A stretch of 64,000 nucleotides of DNA from Actibacterium sp. 188UL27-1 (GCF_016901225.1 NZ_JAFEUL010000016.1:1-64000), one strand, 5' to 3'; positions 17,705 to 26,894 are shown, numbered from the stretch's first letter. Notes: a model not told the origin generated them from the letters alone. Made by a program: numbers and translations.

Positions 17705-18978
17705 GCCTCCTGCTGACCCACACCAAAGACGTCGCGGTAGCGATCGATCTGGTCCGGCGGTCCCATCGCCTTGTTCGGGTTGTCGGACAGTTTGACCGTG
17801 GCCCGGCCATTGGCGCTCACGGCCTTGCAGACCAATGAGAACGGCGAGAGCCGGTCGCCAGAGACCAGGCCACGAAAATCATTGGTCATCAGCGTTCCCC
17901 AGCCGAAGCTGATCCGCACCCGTCCGGCAAACTGCTGGTGCAGCTCCAGGATCTTTTCGACATCCAGACCGTCAGAAAAGATGACGAGCTTTCGGGTGGG
18001 ATCTTCGCCGCGGTCTTTCCACCACTGAATGGCGATCTCTGCGCCGGTGGCCGGGTCGCCGCTGTCGATGCGAATGCCCGTCCAACTGGCCAGCCAGTCC
18101 GGCGCGCGGTCCAAAAACCCCTGGGTGCCGTAGGTGTCGGGCAGTATGATCCGAAGGTTGCCGTCATGTTCTTCGTGCCAGTCCGCAAGCACCTGGTAGG
18201 GGGCCTGGGCCAGGGCGGTGTCGCCTTCGGCCAAGGCGGAGTAAACCATCGGCAGTTCATGGGCGTTGGTGCCGATCGCCTCGACCTCCCGACGCATGGC
18301 GATCAGGCAATTGGAAGTGCCGACGAATGTCTGGCCCAGCCCTTCCAGCATCGCCTGCACGCACCAATCCTGCCACAGGAAGGAATGCCGCCGCCGCGTG
18401 CCAAAATCAGCGATGCGCAGATCGGGCCGGTCACGCAAGCGTTCGACCTTTTGCCAAAGCTTGGTCATGGCGCGGGCATAAAGCACCTGCAATTCAAACT
18501 TGCCCATGTCATTGAGCACGGCGCGAGACCGCAATTCCATCAGGACGGCGAGCGCCGGGATCTCCCACAGCATGACCTCTGGCCAGAGCCCCTCAAAGGT
18601 CAGTTCATACTGATCGCCGCGGCGTTCCAGATGATAGGGCGGCAGGCGCAAGTCCTCGAACCATTCCATAAAATCGGCACGAAACATCTGGCGCTTTCCG
18701 TAGAAGGTGTTGCCGCGCAACCAGGTGCTTTCGCCCCGACTGAGTGAGAGCGAGCGGATGTGATCAAGCTGTTCGCGTAACTCGCCTTCATCGATCAGGC
18801 GCGCCAACGGCACGTCGGCAGAGCGGTTGATCAAGCTGAATGTGACCTTGGCATCGGGTCGATTGCGAAACACCGATTGGCACATCAGCAGCTTATAAAA
18901 ATCGGTGTCGATCAGCGATCGCACGATCGGATCGATCTTCCATTTGTGGTTCCAAACGCGCCGGGCAATATCGACCAT
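17686..18978 (-). CDS. pncB: Nicotinate phosphoribosyltransferase
   Basis: NAD salvage enzyme joining nicotinate and PRPP, with ATP hydrolysis, to nicotinate mononucleotide. The 430 residues contain the expected SLIDTDFYKLLMCQSVF N-terminus, DFGTRRRHSFLWQ, TSNCLIAMRR, GIRIDSGDPATGAEIA, and FSDGLDVEKILEL. ATG 18978 follows GGGAGGGG at good spacing; the frame continues upstream but without family sequence. The partner gene pncA lies 2.4 kb away on the same strand, separated by a histidine kinase, so both halves of the Preiss-Handler entry route are clustered here. Confidence 0.94.
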   Translation of the reverse strand: MVDIARRVWNHKWKIDPIVRSLIDTDFYKLLMCQSVFRNRPDAKVTFSLINRSADVPLARLIDEGELREQLDHIRSLSLSRGESTWLRGNTFYGKRQMFRADFMEWFEDLRLPPYHLERRGDQYELTFEGLWPEVMLWEIPALAVLMELRSRAVLNDMGKFELQVLYARAMTKLWQKVERLRDRPDLRIADFGTRRRHSFLWQDWCVQAMLEGLGQTFVGTSNCLIAMRREVEAIGTNAHELPMVYSALAEGDTALAQAPYQVLADWHEEHDGNLRIILPDTYGTQGFLDRAPDWLASWTGIRIDSGDPATGAEIAIQWWKDRGEDPTRKLVIFSDGLDVEKILELHQQFAGRVRISFGWGTLMTNDFRGLVSGDRLSPFSLVCKAVSANGRATVKLSDNPNKAMGPPDQIDRYRDVFGVGQQEAQALVV

Positions 18979-19074
18979 GGCCCCCTCCCTTATCCGTATC
19001 GGGTTTTCCCGCCCGCTTCGCACCATAGGCTAACGCACCGGGACAGCTTAGGAAATGGGCGTCCGTGAAATGCC

Positions 19075-21333
19075 CTAGCCAGCGGATCGGTGATTGTGGG
19101 TAGGGGCAGGAAGCTGGGCAAGGATCGCATTGACCAGGGTCACCTTTCGGATAGGCTTTGCCAGGTGATCGTCCATGCCCGCGCTCAGGCAGCTTTGGCG
19201 ATCCTCGGCAAAGGCATTGGCGGTCAGGGCGATAATCGGGCAGCGTTCCCGGGCGGCATGGGTTTCGTATTGCCGTATGGCGATGGTCGCGTCCAACCCG
19301 TTCATCTCCGGCATAGACATGTCCATCAGAACAAGATCGGGCGGCGTATCGACAAAGGCAGCCACGGCTTCTGCGCCATCTGCGGCCTGCGTGATCGTGA
19401 TCCCCATGGGCTCCAACATACGCTGGAGGAGCAGGCGATTGGTCCGATTGTCGTCGGCCACGAGGATGTGCAGACTGGCAGGCAAAGCTGCCATGGGCTG
19501 GTGCGGCGCGGTGACCTGTGCCGCGGCGATTGCGAAGGACAGATCGATGGTGAAGGTCGATCCGCCGGGCATTTGGGAGTGCACCGCGACCTCGCCGCCC
19601 ATGGCCTGAACCAGCCGTTTGACGATCGACAAACCAAGCCCGGTACCGCCGAACCGGCGGGAGATCGAAGCATCGGCCTGAGTGAACGCATCAAAAACAT
19701 GGTCGATCCGGTCAGCCGAGATCCCCAAACCGGTATCTGCGACAGTGAAGGTGGCGCGATACTCCCGGTCGACGACCTGTCCCGAAACCGTGACCTGAAT
19801 GGAGCCCGCATCTGTGAACTTGATGGCATTTCCGATCAGGTTGAGCAGTACCTGCCGCAGGCGACCGTCATCGCCGATCACGGCCTTCGGCAGATCGGGC
19901 GGCAGGGTAATGAATAGAGACAGCCCCTTTTGATCGGCCAACGGGGTCAGGAGCTGCACCGCCCCAGCCACACAGTCACCGGGAGAGAACGGGTTTGCGG
20001 AAATGTCGAGCTTGCCAGCCTCAAGCTTGGAAAAATCCAACACGTCATTGATGATCGCCAACAAAGCCTCTCCGGCAACGGAGATCATCTGGACATGGCC
20101 GTCTTGATCCGTCGTCATGGGCGTTTCGCGCAGCATATCGCAGGTCGCGATGATTGCGTTCATGGGCGTCCTGAGTTCATGGCTGATCGTCGCGAGGAAG
20201 GCATCCTTTGCCTTGGCCACGTCGAGCGCATGTTCACGGGCCTGGGCAAGGGCCGCCTCTCGCTCCTTGGAGGCGGTGACATCGCGCTGCACCACCACAA
20301 CCGCCATCAGGGACCCGGTCTTGTCCAGCAGCGGCGTCAGATTGGTGCTGAGCCAGATCCGGTCGCCGCCTTTGCAGATATGGGCCAATTGGGCATTCTG
20401 CGCCGTCCGGCTGATACGGGCCTGGGCCAGGCGGTCAAGTTCGGCCGGATCCGTGTCGGTCGCCACGAAATCCTCGATCGCCCGCCCCGCTACCTGTTGC
20501 AGGTCATAGCCCATCATCTGCTCAAACGCGCCGTTGACCCAGAAAATGCGCCCGTCCGGGTCCGTGAATGCCACGCTGTCACTCGCCTGCTCCACCGCCA
20601 TGGCCATCTGGCGTGTCTGGCGTTCTGTATCGGCCAGCAGGCGGTTCACGATGACCAGCTGTTCCCCTTTTTTCAGTTGCTCATGCTGGGCGGCGTTCCG
20701 TCGGCGATAGTCCAGTTCCCGGTGGTGAAGAAAGAGCCAGCCAAATGATATCAGGATCAGGACCGACAGCATGTCGAGCAGCAAAGCCGACCGCGCCGCG
20801 GCATCCGCAACCTCGACCCAGTGGCCATAAAAGCTGGCAAGCAGAAGGGACAGAAAGATGGAGAGCCGCGTCGCCGTCGCCGCCCTGTTGACCGAGGCAT
20901 AAGAGGCGGCGTCCAGGATCAGGCCAAGGCAGATCGCGCTGGCAAAAAATAGCCCACCGGGCCCAACCGCCCCGTTCATGATCACCCAGGCGACACTTGC
21001 GGCGATGGCCTGACACCCCGCCAGCAGGCAGGTCAGGGCCTTGCGGAGCGGCAGGCGGTTTTGATCGACATCCGTCCGCGCCAAGTAACGCAACACCGCC
21101 CAATCCAACGCCTCCCCACCTGCGGCGATAGCGACCGTCAGAACGGCCATCTCCGCACCGCCGAACCAAAACACCACGCCCCCGCAAACAAGGATGATGG
21201 CACAGCGAATCCAGGCATATTCGACCCGGCGGCGGCAATAGGTCTGCAGCTTGCCGGCCGGACTTCGCCGCCATTCGAACGCTTCAAGCGCACGATGTTC
21301 GGGGCCGAATGGAGCGGAGGGAGAGAATTCCAT
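19075..21333 (-). CDS. Membrane-bound hybrid sensor histidine kinase
   Basis: 752 residues. The N-terminal third (about 40-205) has five to six hydrophobic segments and no large periplasmic loop, suggesting sensing in or at the membrane. A linker (205-245) leads to a PAS domain (about 245-355). The HisKA phosphorylation site is H385 in ISHELRTPMNAI. The ATPase domain has N-, G1- and G2-type boxes (NLIGNAIKF, VADTGLGIS, GGTGLGLSIV). A C-terminal receiver domain (622-740) has the acceptor D671 in VLMDMSMPEMNG. No separate response regulator or phosphotransfer gene is adjacent, so output probably goes through a distant partner. It sits between pncB and pncA; a link to NAD metabolism is possible but unproven. 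Confidence 0.9.
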   Translation of the reverse strand: MEFSPSAPFGPEHRALEAFEWRRSPAGKLQTYCRRRVEYAWIRCAIILVCGGVVFWFGGAEMAVLTVAIAAGGEALDWAVLRYLARTDVDQNRLPLRKALTCLLAGCQAIAASVAWVIMNGAVGPGGLFFASAICLGLILDAASYASVNRAATATRLSIFLSLLLASFYGHWVEVADAAARSALLLDMLSVLILISFGWLFLHHRELDYRRRNAAQHEQLKKGEQLVIVNRLLADTERQTRQMAMAVEQASDSVAFTDPDGRIFWVNGAFEQMMGYDLQQVAGRAIEDFVATDTDPAELDRLAQARISRTAQNAQLAHICKGGDRIWLSTNLTPLLDKTGSLMAVVVVQRDVTASKEREAALAQAREHALDVAKAKDAFLATISHELRTPMNAIIATCDMLRETPMTTDQDGHVQMISVAGEALLAIINDVLDFSKLEAGKLDISANPFSPGDCVAGAVQLLTPLADQKGLSLFITLPPDLPKAVIGDDGRLRQVLLNLIGNAIKFTDAGSIQVTVSGQVVDREYRATFTVADTGLGISADRIDHVFDAFTQADASISRRFGGTGLGLSIVKRLVQAMGGEVAVHSQMPGGSTFTIDLSFAIAAAQVTAPHQPMAALPASLHILVADDNRTNRLLLQRMLEPMGITITQAADGAEAVAAFVDTPPDLVLMDMSMPEMNGLDATIAIRQYETHAARERCPIIALTANAFAEDRQSCLSAGMDDHLAKPIRKVTLVNAILAQLPAPTHNHRSAG

Positions 21334-21411
21334 AACGTTTTGAGCTGGCTTCCGGACATCAGTGATCCGGGCCAGCCAAACAGAAAACCATTTTCGTCCG
21401 CTTAACGGCGC

Positions 21412-22011
21412 CTAGTCTATCAGAGCGATACCTGCCTGCCCCATGGCATCCAGGGCGTCCTGCAGGGAGCCAGAAAGGTCAATGCCGCGGCAGGCGGACA
21501 GCTTGACCGTCACGTCAAATCCCAACCTGGCAGCATCAAGCGCCGAATACTGGACGCAGAAATCCGTGGCGAGCCCGGCAAGGAGCAGCGACGTCACGCC
21601 CCGCGCGCGCAGATATCCATCAAGCCCTGTCGGGGTCGTCCGGTCATTTTCAAAGAAGGCAGAATAGCTGTCGATCTGCGGGCGAAACCCTTTGCGGATA
21701 ACCATATCGGCAAGGTCCACCTGCAGGTCGGGATGAAAGGCGGCACCCTCGGCGCCCCGGATACAGTGATCGGGCCAGAGCACCTGTTTGCCATAGGGCA
21801 TATCGATCAGGTCATAGGGCTGCCTGTCCGCATGCCTACTGGCGAAAGAGGAATGGCCTGCCGGGTGCCAATCCTGGGTCAGCACGCGAATCTGTGCGCT
21901 TTGCAGCAACGCGTTGATCGGGGCCACGACCTGATCGCCACCCGCCACGGCGAGGGCACCACCTGGGCAGAAGTCGTTCTGAACATCGATGACGATCAGC
22001 GCATCGGCCAT
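21412..22011 (-). CDS. pncA: Nicotinamidase
   Basis: Hydrolyses nicotinamide to nicotinate, feeding PncB in NAD salvage; the same enzyme class activates pyrazinamide. The 199 residues carry the active-site set: Asp in VIDVQNDFCPGG, metal-binding Asp/His in TQDWHPAGHSSF, WPDHCIRG, the lysine in IRKGF, and the nucleophilic cysteine in ATDFCVQYSALDA. Start ATG 22011 gives the standard N-terminus MADALIVIDVQNDF. The open frame extends much further upstream but overlaps divergent trhO. It is transcribed divergently from trhO with a gap of 69 bases. Confidence 0.95.
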   Translation of the reverse strand: MADALIVIDVQNDFCPGGALAVAGGDQVVAPINALLQSAQIRVLTQDWHPAGHSSFASRHADRQPYDLIDMPYGKQVLWPDHCIRGAEGAAFHPDLQVDLADMVIRKGFRPQIDSYSAFFENDRTTPTGLDGYLRARGVTSLLLAGLATDFCVQYSALDAARLGFDVTVKLSACRGIDLSGSLQDALDAMGQAGIALID

Positions 22012-22080
22012 GGGTCTCTTCCTTTCCGTCAGATCCGCCAGCGCTTGAAGATCGGTCTTGGCTGGTTTTATGAGTGCACC

Positions 22081-22986
22081 ATGCCCATCGTCGCCGCCCT
22101 CTACAAGTTTACCCGATTTGAGGATCCTGCAGCCGTGATCGCGCCGTTGCGCGAAACCTGCATGGATCACGATGTGCGCGGTATTCTTTTGGTGGCGCAC
22201 GAGGGGATCAATGGCACGATCAGCGGCACCCGTCCCGGGATCGACGCGGCGCTGGCGCATATCAGGGCTCTGCCCGGCTGTAACGATCTGGACTGGAAGG
22301 AAAGCACGGCCAAGGCGCCGCCCTTCAGCCGGCTGAAAGTAAGGTTGAAGAAAGAGATCGTGACTATGGGCCAGCCCCATGTGGATCCGGACGCGCGGAC
22401 CGGGCATTACGTGGCACCTGCGGAGTGGAACGATCTGATCTCGTCCCCGGATGTCGCGGTGATCGATACGCGCAATGATTATGAAGTGGCCATCGGCACC
22501 TTCAAAGGGGCGGTCGATCCGGGCACGAGAGCCTTTGGCGACTTCCCGTCCTGGTGGGCCGCCAACAAGCATCGCTTTGCCGACAAGCGCATCGCGATGT
22601 TTTGCACAGGCGGCATACGGTGCGAGAAATCAACGAACTACCTGCTATCCGAGGGCGTGGAAGACGTGTTTCACCTGAAAGGTGGCATTCTGAAATACCT
22701 CGAAGAGGTGCCCCAGGATGACAGCCTTTGGGACGGGTCGTGTTTTGTGTTCGATGAACGGGTATCGGTCGGGCATGGCATGGTAGAGGGGCCACACGAA
22801 CTGTGCCGGGCCTGTCGCCGCCCGATCCTGCCGGAGGATCGCAAACATGGGTCCTTCGAAGAAGGCGTGTCGTGTCACCACTGCATCGATGAAACCACGG
22901 CCACGGCCAAGGCGCGCTTTCGCGAGCGGCAAAAGCAGATCGTTTTGGCCAAAAAGCGGGGCACCCGGCATCTGGGGCAAGATTAG
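22081..22986 (+). CDS. trhO: tRNA uridine(34) hydroxylase TrhO (rhodanese family)
   Basis: Oxygen-dependent hydroxylation of U34 in a subset of tRNAs, the first step to mo5U/cmo5U derivatives. The 301-residue protein has the YceA/TrhO architecture. An N-terminal ferredoxin-like domain (VAALYKFTRFED, GILLVAHEGINGTISG) leads to a rhodanese domain with VIDTRNDYEVAIGTFKGAVDP and the active cysteine in MFCTGGIRCEKST. A cysteine-rich C-terminal segment (ELCRACRRPI, VSCHHC) could bind metal. ATG 22081 starts at the family N-terminus MPIVAALYKF; the frame extends upstream over pncA sequence and is not used. Confidence 0.92.
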   Translation: MPIVAALYKFTRFEDPAAVIAPLRETCMDHDVRGILLVAHEGINGTISGTRPGIDAALAHIRALPGCNDLDWKESTAKAPPFSRLKVRLKKEIVTMGQPHVDPDARTGHYVAPAEWNDLISSPDVAVIDTRNDYEVAIGTFKGAVDPGTRAFGDFPSWWAANKHRFADKRIAMFCTGGIRCEKSTNYLLSEGVEDVFHLKGGILKYLEEVPQDDSLWDGSCFVFDERVSVGHGMVEGPHELCRACRRPILPEDRKHGSFEEGVSCHHCIDETTATAKARFRERQKQIVLAKKRGTRHLGQD

Positions 22987-23246
22987 CCACTGATCCGCCA
23001 AACAGATCTGCTCAGATGGCTCAAACATGTTGATTGACGGCGCAAATATGCTGAAAGATAGCAGATAGCACGGCAAGGCATTGCCAAATCAACCGCTGCC
23101 TTGGACACCGCGATACGGGCTCGACCGTCGGATGGATATCGTGTGGCCAAATTGAATGGTTACCAAATCGTGCTAACAGCCGCGTGAGAAGGTACTTTCG
23201 ACATTCAATGACCGTGCCAGCGGTCGAACTTAGCCACTAGTCCGCC
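22983..23246. repeat. Imperfect 17-bp direct repeat downstream of trhO
   Basis: TTAGCCACTGATCCGCC at 22983-22999, overlapping the trhO stop codon, recurs as TTAGCCACTAGTCCGCC at 23230-23246 with two adjacent mismatches (15 of 17 identical). The 230 bases between show no gene. It could be a regulator site pair or the trace of a small duplication. Confidence 0.4.
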
Positions 23247-23374
23247 TAAGTTTGGTCTCAAATCAATACTATCCCGGCATTCTAACATTATTGTTTCCGA
23301 ATTATTGTACACTTATGACTAACCTTGGGTGTGCGATATACCGGTCCGTCGGACAACAGATAGGAGAATAGAGC
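22987..23374. other. Long intergenic region upstream of the binding-protein gene
   Basis: About 390 bases, more A/T-rich than its surroundings, especially 23250-23340 just before the next gene, which is where its promoter is expected. I see no convincing -35/-10 pair, no RNA gene and no protein-coding frame. It contains the imperfect direct repeat listed separately. Confidence 0.5.
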
Positions 23375-24670
23375 GTGATGCGACGTCAAAGAACTGGTCT
23401 CTGCGCCAGCCTGTTCCTCATCGCTAGCTCCATAGCGCCCGCTTTTGCGGAAATCGTCATCCCGTCGCTGACCTACCGCACAGGCCCCTATGGCGGTAGC
23501 GGTGTGCCATACTCCGATGGTTTCACCGATTATCTGACCCTTCTGAATGAGCGGGATGGGGGAATTAACGGCGAGCCGATCAAGGTCGTTGAATGTGAAT
23601 ACGGGTACAACACTGAAAAAGGGCTTGAGTGTTTCGACGAAACCTTTGAGCAGGGCGCGCTTCTTTATCACCCGATGTCGACCGGTTTGACCTATCAGTT
23701 GATTCCACGCGCCAATGAGCTTGGCGTCGTGATGCACACGATGGGGTACGGACTGACGGCCGCAGCCGATGGTGGCATGTTCCCGTATGCATTTAACTTC
23801 CCGGCCCATTACTGGCATGCCGCCTCCGCTCAGATCCGCCATATCAAGGAAACCGAAGGGGGCGATCTGACGGGCAAGAAGATCGTGCACATGTACCACA
23901 ATTCCGGTTACGGCAAGGAGCCCATTCCAACCCTGGAAAAGCTGGCTGACATCGAAGGTTTTGAATTGGTCTTGGCCCCGATCGACCATCCCGGAGAGGA
24001 TCAGACAGCCATCTGGCCCGATGTCATGGCCCAATCGCCCGATTACATCTTGTTGTGGGGTTGGGGCATCATGAATGAAGTGGCCCTCAAAAGCGCTGCC
24101 AAGGCCGACTTTCCGATGGATCGTATGATCGGCGTTTGGTGGTCGGCAAATGAAGGCGACATCAAACCGCTTGGCAAACGTGGAGATGGTTACAAGGCCG
24201 TGACGTTCCATGCGGTTGGCACCAGCTTTCGTATCTTTAACGAGATGAACATGCTGGTTTATCAGACGAACAAGGCCCGTGGCGAGCTGAACAACATCGG
24301 CGACGTCCTTTACAACCGGGGTATCATGGCGGCGATCTTTGCGACCGAAGCCATTCGTCTGGCCATGGAGATACACGGCACGACCGACGTGACACGCGAA
24401 ATGATCCGCGACGGATATGAACAACTGAACTTCAGCGAAGAGACCTTTGCCTCCTTGGGCATGGAGGGTTTCATACCTGATGTTTCGATCAGCTGCGAAA
24501 ACCACGCCGGCGCCGGTCTGGTGGCTGTTAAACAATGGAATGCCGTCGTGCGCCGTTGGGAACAAGTGACCGACTATTATGAACCGGACGACGCGCTCAT
24601 CGACCCGCAGGTGGCGACAGCGTCCGAAACATTCGCAGAATCCGCCGGGATGACCCGCCGAGGGTGCTGA
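23375..24670 (+). CDS. Orphan ABC substrate-binding protein, branched-chain amino acid type
   Basis: Periplasmic protein of 431 residues with a signal peptide (MMRRQRTGLC...APAFA, cleavage before EIVIPS). The mature start TYRTGPYGGSGVPYSDGFTDYL, the NGEPIKVVECEYGYN segment and the two-lobed layout match the Peripla_BP_6 (LivJ/Leu-Ile-Val-type) family, which binds amino acids, amides, urea or aromatic compounds. GTG 23375 or the following ATG 23378 can serve as start, with AGGAGA 8-11 bases upstream. No permease or ATPase gene is adjacent, so it must use a transporter encoded elsewhere or act as a sensor. A hairpin follows it, then the PstS-like/OmpA fusion gene on the same strand. Confidence 0.82.
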   Translation: MMRRQRTGLCASLFLIASSIAPAFAEIVIPSLTYRTGPYGGSGVPYSDGFTDYLTLLNERDGGINGEPIKVVECEYGYNTEKGLECFDETFEQGALLYHPMSTGLTYQLIPRANELGVVMHTMGYGLTAAADGGMFPYAFNFPAHYWHAASAQIRHIKETEGGDLTGKKIVHMYHNSGYGKEPIPTLEKLADIEGFELVLAPIDHPGEDQTAIWPDVMAQSPDYILLWGWGIMNEVALKSAAKADFPMDRMIGVWWSANEGDIKPLGKRGDGYKAVTFHAVGTSFRIFNEMNMLVYQTNKARGELNNIGDVLYNRGIMAAIFATEAIRLAMEIHGTTDVTREMIRDGYEQLNFSEETFASLGMEGFIPDVSISCENHAGAGLVAVKQWNAVVRRWEQVTDYYEPDDALIDPQVATASETFAESAGMTRRGC

Positions 24671-24690
24671 CCGGAGCGACACCAACGAAC

Positions 24691-24718
24691 GAGAGCCAGC
24701 CAACGACGTCCGGCTCTC
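24691..24718 (+). other. Hairpin between binding-protein gene and the OmpA-fusion gene
   Basis: GAGAGCC at 24691-24697 pairs with GGCTCTC at 24712-24718 around a 14-base loop. No T-run follows, so it may be an mRNA-stabilising or processing hairpin rather than a terminator. Confidence 0.5.
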
Positions 24719-24767
24719 ATCCTCGCCTTAAAAACGACCGGGCGACAAAAGTGAAAGAGGCCACGAT

Positions 24768-26531
24768 ATGCAAAAATCTCTGAAATTTTCGGTGACGGCC
24801 GCCCTCATGCTTACCGTCGCCCATGTTGCAAGCGCCGACGAGGTTAAATTGCAGTCGGACGACAACTCCATCAACCTGTCCGGTGACCTGATCGACTTCA
24901 AGAACGGGGTTTACTTCATCCGGACGGACCTTGGCGCCCTGCGGATTAGCGCAGACCGGGTGAACTGCATCGGTGCGGCCTGCCCTGACCTCGAAGGCCA
25001 GGAAGCGGTCGTGAACGATCAGGTGCGTCTGCGGACCGACGATGGCTCGATCGAGCTGGAAGGCCGATTGGTGAAGTTCGAAGATGAAACCTATTTCGTG
25101 GAAACCACCATCGGTGACTTCCAACTTGCATCGGACGGCGTTCAGTGTGTGGGGGAAGCGTGCCCTGCCGTGAACCTGGATGTTCGGGAATTCATGATCT
25201 CGTCCTCCAACGAACTGACCCGCAACCTGATACCCGGCCTTGTGGATGGTTATGCCGACTATCTGAATGCGTCGCAGGAGCGGACAACCGATGCATCCGG
25301 TATCGAGGCGATCCAGCTGGCCAGTGCTAGCGGCGATACGGAGGCGACGATCCAGTTGGCTTCCAGCGACTCTGCCACCGCGTTCAATCAGTTGGTTGAC
25401 GGTGAATCGACGCTCGCGGCCACCACTCGCGCCGTGGCCACCGAAGAGTTGAACCAGTTGATCGGTCTGAACGCCGACGACCTGGCCCGTGCCCGCAGCG
25501 AAAACGTGCTTGCCCTTGATGGTTTGGCCATCGTGGTCGCTCCCGACAACCCTGTCCGGGCGATCAGCGAGGCCGATATCGCCCGCATATTTTCGGGTGA
25601 GATCACGAACTGGGCCGAGATCGGGGGCAATGATGGCCCGATCTCCCTTTATGCCCGGAGCAAGGAAAGCGGTTCGGGATCGGTCTTCTTTGACCTGCTG
25701 ATGGATCCCGCCCGTTCTACAATGAGCTTGGACGCGCAACTGCTGGGCTCTGACAGCGATGTCGCTGATGCCGTACAGGGCGACCCGGCCGGTATCGGCT
25801 TTACCAGCTTTTCAACACTGGGTGAGACCCGTCCCCTGGCAATCCGCGGTGAATGCGGGATCCAGACCCCGGCCACGGATTTCACGATCAAAACCGAGGA
25901 ATATCCGCTGACCCGCCGCCTGTTCATGTATCGCCCGGGCGCCAGTATTCCAAAGGTGGCCAGCGAATTCCTGGATTATACCAAGACCGAAGAAGCCCAG
26001 GACATTATCACCACAGCTGGCTTCGTGGATCAGGGCGTGTCTGCTGTATCTGTGAACGAGCAAGGCCTGCGTTTCGTGGCCTCGGTCCTGCCATCGGAGG
26101 TCGATGTGACCTACGAACAGATCCAGGACATGATGCTCGAATTGGCTCCGGCCGACCGCGTTTCTTTGACATACCGCTTTGAACAGGGTTCGGCCCGCCT
26201 CGATACCCGGGCTGAGGCTGACATCATCCGCCTGGCCGAAATGATCAAGCGCGGCGATTTCAGCAACAAGGAATTGCTGCTGATCGGTTTCACCGACTCC
26301 ATCGGTTTGGGTGACCTGAACCTGGAACTGAGCCGCGCCCGGGCCGAACAGATCCGTGATGAACTGTTGCAAGCCATCGGAGAGGACGTGCCGGAGGATG
26401 TGGTCATCCGAGCAACGGGTTATGGCGAAATGTCTCCTCTCAGCTGCAACGACACGCTGAACGGGCGTCAGATCAACCGCCGCGTTGAACTTTGGACCAA
26501 GGACATCATCAGAAGCTCCACCAGCTTCTGA
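24768..26531 (+). CDS. PstS-like substrate-binding domain fused to OmpA peptidoglycan-binding domain, with tandem N-terminal repeats
   Basis: Secreted 587-residue protein with three parts. After a signal peptide (about 1-23) come two copies of a 47-residue module (26-72 and 86-132), each with an SDDxSI/TDDGSI start, a YF pair and a closing paired-cysteine motif (CIGAAC, CVGEAC). Residues about 136-430 resemble a phosphate-type binding protein: VAPDNPVRAISEADIARIFSG, TNWAEIGG and SKESGSGSVFFDLLM are PstS-like. Residues about 455-585 are an OmpA C-terminal domain (GFTDSIGLGDLNLELSRARA, LNGRQINRRVELW) that should hold peptidoglycan. This suggests a ligand-binding protein tethered to the cell wall. 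The ligand is unknown and no pst genes are nearby. A terminator follows. Confidence 0.85.
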   Translation: MQKSLKFSVTAALMLTVAHVASADEVKLQSDDNSINLSGDLIDFKNGVYFIRTDLGALRISADRVNCIGAACPDLEGQEAVVNDQVRLRTDDGSIELEGRLVKFEDETYFVETTIGDFQLASDGVQCVGEACPAVNLDVREFMISSSNELTRNLIPGLVDGYADYLNASQERTTDASGIEAIQLASASGDTEATIQLASSDSATAFNQLVDGESTLAATTRAVATEELNQLIGLNADDLARARSENVLALDGLAIVVAPDNPVRAISEADIARIFSGEITNWAEIGGNDGPISLYARSKESGSGSVFFDLLMDPARSTMSLDAQLLGSDSDVADAVQGDPAGIGFTSFSTLGETRPLAIRGECGIQTPATDFTIKTEEYPLTRRLFMYRPGASIPKVASEFLDYTKTEEAQDIITTAGFVDQGVSAVSVNEQGLRFVASVLPSEVDVTYEQIQDMMLELAPADRVSLTYRFEQGSARLDTRAEADIIRLAEMIKRGDFSNKELLLIGFTDSIGLGDLNLELSRARAEQIRDELLQAIGEDVPEDVVIRATGYGEMSPLSCNDTLNGRQINRRVELWTKDIIRSSTSF

Positions 26532-26556
26532 TACACCCAGAACCATCCGTCAAAAC

Positions 26557-26594
26557 AGGGCCCCGTCTTCAACATGAAGGCGGGGCCCTTTGCT
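26557..26594 (+). terminator. Rho-independent terminator after the OmpA-fusion gene
   Basis: AGGGCCCCG (26557-26565) pairs with CGGGGCCCT (26581-26589); the inner arms CTTC/GAAG extend the stem around a short loop. Only a three-base T tract follows, but the stem is very strong. Confidence 0.8.
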
Positions 26595-26894
26595 GTCATG
26601 GCCGCAAATGCAGGCGAGGATACGCGTACTACCTGATGGAAGGTCGATCAAAAATCAGCCTGTGAAACGGGCGGCGCTGTTCAATTCTGCCATTTGGCTA
26701 TTCACATCCGGCACAACTGGTTGAAAGCCGCCAAGAATACCGCGACGCGACGTTATTGCGAGCCGGGTGTTCTTGCATGCCCGTTGGCACACGATATGCT
26801 ATGCTCAGTTATCAACCATTTGCCTCAGTTTTCAGCGATAGTCGGCGACATAAGACCGGCTTCGATAACGCGTATCAAAACATGGAGGATTCCA
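26595..26894. promoter_or_regulatory. Upstream region of the opp operon
   Basis: Three hundred bases between a terminator and oppA, with no gene seen. A candidate sigma-70 promoter is TTGCAT (26773-26778) with TATGCT (26795-26800), 16-base spacing; both boxes deviate from consensus, so this is weak. The oppA ribosome site GGAGGA is at the right end. Confidence 0.35.
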
